DNA from: Anaerolineales bacterium UBA6128
GTDB taxonomy: Bacteria; Chloroflexota; Anaerolineae; UBA1429
Assembly: GCA_002423325.1 (NCBI GenBank)
Contig: DIVQ01000126.1
Span: 430 to 13,450, forward strand
Length of the DNA: 13,021 bases
Reading direction: 5' to 3'
The notes beneath the pieces are model-generated. The model saw only the letters and a program-made list of their open reading frames with translations, did not search any database and was not told where the DNA came from. This document shows positions 1-5,746 of this stretch, in pieces (positions within the stretch are counted from its first letter, which is position 1; each line of letters opens with the position of its first letter). The translations under genes and the position numbers were made by a program.

Positions 1-395
1 CCCAGCAGCGTCACCTCGATGCGCAGTTGGCCCGGGTTGAGGTCGTAGTCTGCCGCGTTGGTTGCGCCCTCCAGCGCTCGGGTGGGCGTGAGCCAGGAGA
101 GCGACTGGACGAAACTGGTCACTCGTCCCTGGTCGGCAACTTCGGCGATGGGCGCCGTGAGGTGCCACAGCCCCGTGTCGCGGTAGGCGAACTCGACTTG
201 AGCGCCGCTGTCGATCCGCGCGATTCGCAGGCTGCGGGCATCTGACGCGACAAAGGCAAACAAACCCGGCAGCGCGGTCGGCGGGGGAGTGGCCTCAGCG
301 CTCATCGGTGCAGGCTGCTTGCGCTCCCACAGGAACACAAAGGCCGCAAGGATGATCAAAATGGCCAATAGTATCAGAGTTGTACGGAACCGCAT
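1..395 (-). CDS. DUF4340 domain protein, N-terminal part (runs off the window)
   Basis: Only the first 131 codons are present; the rest lies beyond base 1. The protein opens with MRFRTTLILLAILIILAAF, a single membrane anchor or uncleaved signal (residues about 6-23), then a Pro/Thr-rich linker, then a soluble domain facing outside. The stretch around LWHLTAPIAEVADQGRVTSF, with the later TRALEGATNAADYDLNPGQL, has the DUF4340 pattern (Trp, Pro, a ladder of short repeats, then a YGL/YDL-like turn). The start at 395 is set by GGGAGG about 6 nt upstream. It begins 11 nt after the GldG-type gene ends, so it is the last visible gene of that operon. DUF4340 proteins commonly accompany GldG-type ABC systems; their biochemical role is not known. 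The family call rests on pattern recognition only. Confidence 0.8.
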   Translation of the reverse strand, partial: MRFRTTLILLAILIILAAFVFLWERKQPAPMSAEATPPPTALPGLFAFVASDARSLRIARIDSGAQVEFAYRDTGLWHLTAPIAEVADQGRVTSFVQSLSWLTPTRALEGATNAADYDLNPGQLRIEVTLL

Positions 396-406
396 GTCTG
401 GCCTCC

Positions 407-1936
407 CTAGCGATGCTTCCACCAGACATAGGCGCCGATGGCCAGCAGCACAAGCGGGGCGAACAGCAAGCCCGTGTAGATGATGGCGTTGGCCTGTGGC
501 CCGGTCAGGACGATGGTGCGATTCTCCGGCTCCTGGGGCCGTATGGAGATCAGTGACTCTTGTTCCGACAACCAGCCGATGGCGTTCATGAACAAGTCGA
601 TGTTGCCCAAGCCGCTGGAGACGGTCGCCAGCGCGTCATCGCCCACAAAGTCGGCATCGCCGACGACCACCAGACGCCCGAGACCGCTCTCGGCGATGCC
701 GGGTTCGACGGCCACCGCAAGCGCGAGCGGGCCCCGCGCCTCGTCAGCATTGAGGTCCACCGCGTTCTCGAGATAAGCCGTCTCGGCCCAAGCGTCCGCA
801 CTGGTGTTGGCCAGTTGGCTGATGTTCCAGGTATCCGGCAGGGCATCAGCGGTGTGCAGGGCGCGTGCTGTGGGGAACCAACTCGGCATGCCGGTCAGGT
901 CTTTGGTGATCTGGTGGTAGACGTATTCCATCACCACGGGGCTGGCGATGTCGCCAAAGAACGCGTTGGTGGGTTCGATGACGATGTCGTCGCGGACATC
1001 GAGCCCGTAGCGTTGCAGCAGGCCCAGCAGCGGATCGGGCATGCCGGGCTCGTAGAGCACCATCAATCGGCCCCCGTTGTCTACATGGGCCGCCAGAATA
1101 TCGAGCTCGCGCTGAGACAACGACTGCCGGGGACCCGCGATTACCAGTGCCACCGCGTCGTCGGGCACGGCGTCGCCGACGGCCAGGCTGAGCGTGCCGA
1201 CCTTGTAGTTCTCGCTTTCGAGCACCTGCTTGATCGTGTTGCAGCCGGTGCCGTCATAGACATCCGGGTTGCGCTCACCGTGACCGGTCAGAAAATAGAC
1301 CGCGCGCACCTCGTCGCTCAGCACCTTGAGCAGCGTCCCGGTAAAGTCGGATTCGTCAACCCCAAAGGTGACCTCCCGTCGGTCGCCGCGCTCAAAGATG
1401 ATCGTGCTGTCGCGCGCGACCTGGTAGTTGAGTGCGGTGACGCGGTCGGCATCAGGGTCCACGATGCGGTAGGAAAAATGCTTGGACTGCAGGGCGTACT
1501 CTTTCATCAGGTCTTCAGCCGCGAGGCGGTTATAGTGCGTGGGGGTGAAGAAGAGCGTGGCCTGAACGGGTTCGTCAAGGCCCTTGAGGATCTGGATGGT
1601 CTGCTCGGATAGCGAGAACTGCTTCTGCTCGGTTACGTCCCACCGCGCGTGATAGCGGGTGCCCAAATAGTTGACCAGCGCCACGATGAGCAGCAAGGCG
1701 AGGCTCACCACCACGGCATTGCTGCCGTAGCGCGTGCGCTTTCCGAACAGCGCCGCCTTGAGCTGTTGTGGCTGCAGGACGATGGCGACCGCGATCAGCA
1801 CAAGGCCGACGATGCCCGCGATCTCGATCCATGGCTTGAGCAGGCCGGCGACCAACCAACCCCCGAGCGCGATGGCGACCAGCAGGACGCCAGCCAGCGC
1901 AACATAACGTGCGTTGGGTACGAGTCGTCGCCACAT
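407..1936 (-). CDS. GldG-type ABC transport auxiliary protein (ABC_transp_aux)
   Basis: A 509-residue membrane protein. Three hydrophobic segments stand near the N-terminus (about residues 12-33, 36-54 and 74-91). A large extracytoplasmic domain follows, and one C-terminal helix ends in WWKHR. Family hallmarks include RWDVTEQKQFSLSEQTIQIL just after the third helix and FLTGHGE in the middle, as in GldG and the PF09822 auxiliary proteins. These proteins partner an ABC ATPase and an ABC-2 permease; the substrate is unknown outside gliding Bacteroidota. An open frame extends 13 codons further upstream into the permease gene. I chose the ATG at 1936 because GAGGTGG lies just before it and the gap to the permease stop is then 1 nt. 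The name gldG is not applied, since gliding is not shown here. Confidence 0.88.
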   Translation of the reverse strand: MWRRLVPNARYVALAGVLLVAIALGGWLVAGLLKPWIEIAGIVGLVLIAVAIVLQPQQLKAALFGKRTRYGSNAVVVSLALLLIVALVNYLGTRYHARWDVTEQKQFSLSEQTIQILKGLDEPVQATLFFTPTHYNRLAAEDLMKEYALQSKHFSYRIVDPDADRVTALNYQVARDSTIIFERGDRREVTFGVDESDFTGTLLKVLSDEVRAVYFLTGHGERNPDVYDGTGCNTIKQVLESENYKVGTLSLAVGDAVPDDAVALVIAGPRQSLSQRELDILAAHVDNGGRLMVLYEPGMPDPLLGLLQRYGLDVRDDIVIEPTNAFFGDIASPVVMEYVYHQITKDLTGMPSWFPTARALHTADALPDTWNISQLANTSADAWAETAYLENAVDLNADEARGPLALAVAVEPGIAESGLGRLVVVGDADFVGDDALATVSSGLGNIDLFMNAIGWLSEQESLISIRPQEPENRTIVLTGPQANAIIYTGLLFAPLVLLAIGAYVWWKHR

Positions 1937-1937
1937 G

Positions 1938-2654
1938 TTACTTCCACCTCTGGGATTCGAGCGCGCGCGTGGCAAAGAAGAGGAATAGACCGATCACACT
2001 CAGGTAATAGATGATGTCTGACGTGTCGATGATGCCCCTCACAAAGTCGAGAAAGTGGTCAAAGATAGGCAGATAGCCAAACACCTGGCCGGCAGTGCCG
2101 CCAACGAGATCGGTGACGGCGCCGCTGAGCCAAAGGATCAGAGTGATCCCGATGCCGATGACAGCGGCGACGATCTGGTTCTGAGTCAGCGAGGAGGCAA
2201 ACAACCCGATGGCGAGCATGGAGGCGCCCAGCAGCACATATCCCAAGTAACTGGCCAGCATCACGCCAACATCGGGGTTGCCGATGCGCAAGAGCGTGAG
2301 GGGGCAGTAGATCGTCAAGGCTACCATCAGGAGCAGGGTGACCAGGCTGGCGAGATACTTGCCGAGCACGACCTCCCAGTCGCGTATGGGCGAGGTCAGC
2401 AACAACTCCAGAGTGCCCTGTCGCTGCTCGTCGGCCAACAGGCGCATCGTCAGGACCTGCGCCACCAGCACCAGAAAGAGCAGCGGAATCGCGTTCAGAA
2501 ACAGATAATAAAGCGTGGCCTCTTGTGAGTAGTAGAGCATAAAGCCGAAAAAGCCGCCCATGACCGCGAGGTAGACGGCCGCCACGACGTACGCCATGGG
2601 CGACAAAAAGTAGGCGCGCAGCTCGCGCTTGGCGATAGCCAGCGTGTTGCTCAT
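1938..2654 (-). CDS. ABC-2 type permease (GldF-like)
   Basis: A 238-residue integral membrane protein with about six hydrophobic helices. It has the ABC-2 permease layout: a short cytoplasmic start (MSNTLAIAKRELRAYFLSP), then a first helix, then the conserved loop around LADEQRQGTLELLLTSPIRD, where Glu and a following TSPI/LLTSP motif are typical. Such permeases form the transmembrane part of a complex with an ABC ATPase. The ATG overlaps the ATPase stop by 4 nt (ATGA), so translation is probably coupled, and the GldG-type gene starts 1 nt after it ends. The family is clear; the substrate is not. Confidence 0.9.
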   Translation of the reverse strand: MSNTLAIAKRELRAYFLSPMAYVVAAVYLAVMGGFFGFMLYYSQEATLYYLFLNAIPLLFLVLVAQVLTMRLLADEQRQGTLELLLTSPIRDWEVVLGKYLASLVTLLLMVALTIYCPLTLLRIGNPDVGVMLASYLGYVLLGASMLAIGLFASSLTQNQIVAAVIGIGITLILWLSGAVTDLVGGTAGQVFGYLPIFDHFLDFVRGIIDTSDIIYYLSVIGLFLFFATRALESQRWK

Positions 2655-3640
2655 TGCTGTGTCTCCTCGGCGTCTAGGGACGGTTCGTCAGCCAGCAACT
2701 CGCCATCTGCGCCGTCCTCTGCTTGGTGTTCGTCGGTGGTCAGCTGCAAAAAGATGTCTTCCAGGGTCAGCGATACGGAACGCATCTCCTGCAGGCCCCA
2801 GTCGTTTTGCACGGCCAGGGTAGTCAACGCCGCGCGCGCGTCGGCGCCCGCTTCGCAGGTGACTTCGAACTGACCATTACCTACCGCGTCAACAGACTTG
2901 ACGCCGGCCACTTGCTGCATCGCCACGGCGGCCTGCTCGGGCGCCTGCGCAAGCTGAAGCCGCAGCACCAGTCCGCTCTGCAGCCCGGCCGTCAGGCGCT
3001 CGGGCGAGTCCTCGGCCACGATGCGTCCATGGTTAATGATCAGCACGCGTTGGCAGAGTTGGCTGACCTCGGGCAGGATGTGTGTGCTGAGGATTACCGT
3101 GCGCTCGCCCGCCAGGCTGCGGATCAGATCTCGCACGCCCAGGATCTGGCGCGGATCGAGTCCGATGGTTGGCTCATCAAGGACGAGCACCTCCGGGTCG
3201 TGTACGAGGGCCTGGGCCAGACCCACGCGCTGACGGTAGCCCTTGGAAAGCTTGCCGATGGAGCGGTCGCGGACATCCCCGATCGAACAGCTCTCAAGGA
3301 CGCGGTCGATGGCCTTGTCGCGAGCGTCCACCCCTCGAATGGTGGCGAAAAAGTCGAGATAGTCGTGCACGGTCATCTCGCGGTAGAGGGGCACTGTCTC
3401 CGGCAGGTAGCCGACGCGACGGCGCACCTCCAGCGAGTCCTCAAAGACGTCGTACCCGGCCACTGTGGCCGTGCCCTCCGTGGCTGGCATGTAGCCGGTC
3501 AGGATGCGCATCGTGGTAGTCTTGCCGGCGCCATTGGGGCCCAAAAAGCCGAGGATCTCGCCCTTTTCCACGTTGAACGAGACCTGGTCGATGGCCAGCA
3601 CCTCTCCGTAGCGTTTGGTGAGATTTTCGACAACGATCAT
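2651..3640 (-). CDS. ABC transporter ATPase, GldA/CcmA type
   Basis: A 329-residue ATP-binding subunit that would power the adjacent ABC-2 permease at the inner face of the membrane. Motifs run in order: Walker A GPNGAGKT (residues 34-41), a Q-loop of the YLPE type (GYLPETVPLY), signature LSKGYRQRVGLAQAL, Walker B VLVLDEPT with the catalytic Glu, D-loop GLDP and the switch His in LSTHILPE. All are intact. The C-terminal 95 or so residues form the extra domain common in this subfamily and end in a very acidic tail. The start at 3640 is preceded by GGAGG with a 9-nt spacing. It is the first gene of the leftward operon. YLPE in place of a Gln is common in GldA-like ATPases and is not a defect. 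Confidence 0.93.
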   Translation of the reverse strand: MIVVENLTKRYGEVLAIDQVSFNVEKGEILGFLGPNGAGKTTTMRILTGYMPATEGTATVAGYDVFEDSLEVRRRVGYLPETVPLYREMTVHDYLDFFATIRGVDARDKAIDRVLESCSIGDVRDRSIGKLSKGYRQRVGLAQALVHDPEVLVLDEPTIGLDPRQILGVRDLIRSLAGERTVILSTHILPEVSQLCQRVLIINHGRIVAEDSPERLTAGLQSGLVLRLQLAQAPEQAAVAMQQVAGVKSVDAVGNGQFEVTCEAGADARAALTTLAVQNDWGLQEMRSVSLTLEDIFLQLTTDEHQAEDGADGELLADEPSLDAEETQQ

Positions 3641-3713
3641 GCTTGCAGATCCTCCGCTCTTGACAGGTCACGCTTGCCCACTTGGTAGTTGGCCGCGAGG
3701 CGTACCATCGCCG

Positions 3714-3743
3714 ACTATACCACTGGCCCCGTCAGGGTGTCAA
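3714..3743 (-). promoter_or_regulatory. Leftward promoter of the GldA/F/G-like operon
   Basis: On the minus strand, TTGACA (3743-3738) and TATAGT (3719-3714) are separated by 18 nt. TG stands one base before the -10, giving an extended -10 (TGgTATAGT). This is a full -35 match and a 5/6 -10 match. Transcription should start near 3707, leaving an untranslated leader of about 67 nt before the ATPase ATG at 3640. Confidence 0.8.
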
Positions 3744-3744
3744 T

Positions 3745-3762
3745 TGTTAAGGCGCGCTAACA
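3745..3762. promoter_or_regulatory. Possible operator between the divergent promoters
   Basis: TGTTA (3745-3749) and TAACA (3758-3762) form an inverted repeat with an 8-nt spacer, immediately upstream of the leftward -35. The octamer GGCGCGCT inside or beside it recurs at 3769-3776, 18 nt further right. A regulator bound here could affect both divergent promoters. The arms are short, so this is only suggestive. Confidence 0.3.
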
Positions 3763-3800
3763 GTGACGGGCGCGCTGTGGTGCTGCATCGCAGGCGTTAT

Positions 3801-3829
3801 TTGTCAGTCCGAGGGAGTTGTGCTATTCT
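3801..3829 (+). promoter_or_regulatory. Rightward promoter of the leader and ABC exporter
   Basis: TTGTCA (3801-3806) and TATTCT (3824-3829) are separated by exactly 17 nt. TG at 3821-3822 makes an extended -10 (TGcTATTCT). The -35 matches consensus at 5 of 6 positions and the -10 at 4 of 6. The predicted start is near 3836, so the leader transcript up to the terminator would be about 145 nt and would begin some 10 nt before the ribosome site of the short leader ORF. Confidence 0.7.
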
Positions 3830-3859
3830 CCGCTCATACGCTGATGGGAGGTGCGCACC

Positions 3860-3928
3860 ATGCTTCGATTGCTCAATCTCTCTGTTCGACATGACCCAGG
3901 GAGAGGTGCGCCCAAACGCCGTACGTAA
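3860..3928 (+). CDS. Short leader peptide (22 aa) upstream of the ABC exporter
   Basis: ATG at 3860 follows GGGAGG (3846-3851) with an 8-nt spacing, and the frame closes at TAA 3926-3928. The peptide begins MLRLLNLSVRHDP and ends GAPKRRT; it is rich in Leu and Arg and has no membrane segment. It starts about 24 nt after the predicted transcription start and stops 19 nt before the 5' arm of an intrinsic terminator, which in turn precedes the exporter start. This is the usual layout of an attenuator leader rather than of a functional small protein. K19-R20-R21 is a basic-X-basic motif of the kind at which macrolide-bound ribosomes are known to stall. Three of its five Arg codons are CGA or AGA, which are less used in this GC-rich window. 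I do not recognise the peptide from a known family. Confidence 0.6.
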   Translation: MLRLLNLSVRHDPGRGAPKRRT

Positions 3929-3930
3929 GA

Positions 3931-3942
3931 CCGGTTAACCGG
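3931..3942. repeat. Perfect 12-bp palindrome in the leader
   Basis: CCGGTTAACCGG sits between the leader stop codon and the terminator. In RNA it can fold into a 4-bp CCGG stem with a UUAA loop. In DNA it is a symmetrical site. A ribosome halted at the end of the leader ORF would cover its left half, so it may act as a pause or switching hairpin. Its role is inferred. Confidence 0.45.
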
Positions 3943-3947
3943 CAGCC

Positions 3948-3980
3948 AAAGGTCGCGGAGCACACTCCGCGACCTTTTTT
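3948..3980 (+). terminator. Intrinsic terminator or attenuator before the ABC exporter
   Basis: AAAGGTCGCGGAG (3948-3960), loop CACA, and CTCCGCGACCTTT (3965-3977) form a perfect 13-bp stem, with six T residues at 3975-3980. It lies 20 nt before the exporter ATG and downstream of the only rightward promoter I can see. Transcripts must therefore read through it to express the exporter. No gene from the left ends here, since the left arm reads the other way. That makes an attenuator more likely than a simple gene-end terminator. Confidence 0.85.
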
Positions 3981-4000
3981 GTTGCTCGAGGGAGATGATG

Positions 4001-5746
4001 ATGACAAAGCGCGAACGAATGCTGAGCCTGTTGAGGACCTACGTGGGGCCTCACCTGCCCAGCGTCCTGTTGTTGGCCGCGCTGCTGTTGGGCACGGCAG
4101 GGTTGCAGCTCGTCAACCCGCGCATTCTGGGCGGTTTTGTGGATACGGCGATTGGTCGGGGCGCGGCCGCGCGGCTGGTGCGCAGTGGCGTGCTGTATCT
4201 GTTGGTGGGCCTGGGGGCTCAGGCGCTGTCGCTTGGGACAACCTATGTCAGCAGCGACCTTGCCTGGAAGGCGACTAACAGTCTGCGGCAGGATCTGGCA
4301 AAACACTGCCTGTCACTGGACATGGCCTTTCTAAAGACGCTTACGCCGGGGCAGTTCATCGAGCGGATCGACGGCGACGTGGAGCAACTCGCGAACCTGT
4401 TCTCCCAGTTTCTGGTGCGCATCGCGAGCAGCGTGCTCCTTCTGGTTGGCATCATCGTGGTGCTGGGGTATCAGGATTGGCGCCTGGGTTTGGGCCTGAT
4501 CGGTTTTGTGGCGGTGGCCCTCTTGACGTTGATGGGGATGCAGAACGCCGCGGTGTCCGACTCGGAGAAGGAACGCGAGGTCTCTGCCGAGTTCTATGGC
4601 TTTATCGAGGAGCGCCTGATGGCGCTCGACGACATCCGGGCCAACGGCGGCGGTCACCACGTGATGCGGGGCTTTACGCAGGCGCTGAGGCGCTACACCA
4701 GCGCCTGTCTGCGCGCCTGGTTGAAGCGCGCCAACATCTGGCTGACATCGTTCTCGTTGTTTTGCGTGGGTCAAACGGCGGCGTTGTTGGCCGGGCTGCT
4801 GCTGTTCTACGCGCAGAGCATGACCGTCGGCGAGGTTTTCGCTCTGACCAACTATATGGCAATGTTGTTCGGGCCGATCGAGCAGCTTGCGCGCCAACTT
4901 CAGGATGCGCAAAAGGCGTTCGCCAGCATCGAGCGCGTGGACCATATCCTGGGCGTCAAGCGCGAGATCCTGGACGGCCCGCGCGATGTGCTGCCTGACG
5001 GTCCGCTTGCGCTCGCTTTCGATGCGGTCGACTTTCACTACGAGGACAGCGATGAGCGTGTGTTGAAGGATGTCTCCTTCAGGCTGGAGCCGGGCACGCA
5101 GCTTGGGCTCTTGGGACGCACCGGCAGCGGAAAAACGACGCTCTCGCGGCTGGTCTTTCGACTGTATGACGCAACGGGCGGCGCTGTGCGGCTGGCTGAT
5201 GCCGATGTGCGCGAGTTCACCATTGGCGCGCTGCGCAACCGCATTGGACTGGTGACGCAAGAAGTGCAGATCTTTGATGCCAGCGTACGCGACAATCTAC
5301 GACTGTTCGACGCTTCGGTGCCCGACGCACGCCTGATCGAGATCATCACCGAACTGGGGCTGAGCCAGTGGTTCGAGTCGTTGCCCTCAGGTCTTGATAC
5401 ATTGCTGGGGCCGCAGGGTCACGGGCTGTCTGCTGGCGAGGCCCAGTTGCTGGCTTTTGGGCGCGTGTTCATCAAGGATCCGGGTCTGATCGTGCTGGAC
5501 GAGCCATCGTCGTCACTTGATCAGGCGACCGAGCACCTGATTGACCGCACGATGGATCGGCTGTTGGCGAACCGCACTGCGATCATCATCGCGCACCGCT
5601 TGGGCACGGTGCAGCGGGTTGACCAAGTGCTGATCATGGACGGGGGGCGTGTGGCAGAGTACGGGCCACGACAGGAACTGGCAGGAAATCCGGCGAGCCT
5701 GTTCGCCGAGCTGTTGCGCACAGGTATGGAGGAATCCATCGCATGA
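4001..5746 (+). CDS. ABC exporter half-transporter, consensus-site subunit
   Basis: A 581-residue protein with six N-terminal transmembrane helices and a C-terminal ATPase domain, the usual length for a bacterial exporter half. It would pump a hydrophobic compound or drug out of the cell. Motifs: Walker A GRTGSGKT (372-379), Q-loop Gln at about 420 (LVTQEVQIF), signature LSAGE (476-480), Walker B VLDEP with catalytic Glu 501, D-loop SSLD, switch His 532 (IIAHRLG). The signature departs from LSGGQ while the catalytic residues are intact, as in the consensus-site partner of a heterodimer. Three ATGs are in a row at 3995, 3998 and 4001; I chose 4001 because it lies 6 nt after AGGGAG. The next gene overlaps by ATGA. 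Expression should depend on reading through the terminator just upstream. Substrate unknown. Confidence 0.93.
   Translation: MTKRERMLSLLRTYVGPHLPSVLLLAALLLGTAGLQLVNPRILGGFVDTAIGRGAAARLVRSGVLYLLVGLGAQALSLGTTYVSSDLAWKATNSLRQDLAKHCLSLDMAFLKTLTPGQFIERIDGDVEQLANLFSQFLVRIASSVLLLVGIIVVLGYQDWRLGLGLIGFVAVALLTLMGMQNAAVSDSEKEREVSAEFYGFIEERLMALDDIRANGGGHHVMRGFTQALRRYTSACLRAWLKRANIWLTSFSLFCVGQTAALLAGLLLFYAQSMTVGEVFALTNYMAMLFGPIEQLARQLQDAQKAFASIERVDHILGVKREILDGPRDVLPDGPLALAFDAVDFHYEDSDERVLKDVSFRLEPGTQLGLLGRTGSGKTTLSRLVFRLYDATGGAVRLADADVREFTIGALRNRIGLVTQEVQIFDASVRDNLRLFDASVPDARLIEIITELGLSQWFESLPSGLDTLLGPQGHGLSAGEAQLLAFGRVFIKDPGLIVLDEPSSSLDQATEHLIDRTMDRLLANRTAIIIAHRLGTVQRVDQVLIMDGGRVAEYGPRQELAGNPASLFAELLRTGMEESIA

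Noticed and set aside
560..1612. A 350-codon plus-strand frame opposite the GldG-type gene.
   Set aside because: The minus-strand frame has membrane helices and the TGHGE motif; this one has no ribosome site or family pattern.
3615..3938. A 107-codon plus-strand frame spanning the divergent promoter region.
   Set aside because: It has no ribosome site, would start inside the opposite ATPase gene and crosses both promoters and the better supported leader ORF in another frame.
3948..3980. The terminator as the end signal of a gene arriving from the left.
   Set aside because: No plus-strand gene other than the 22-codon ORF ends in this region, since the whole left arm is transcribed leftward.
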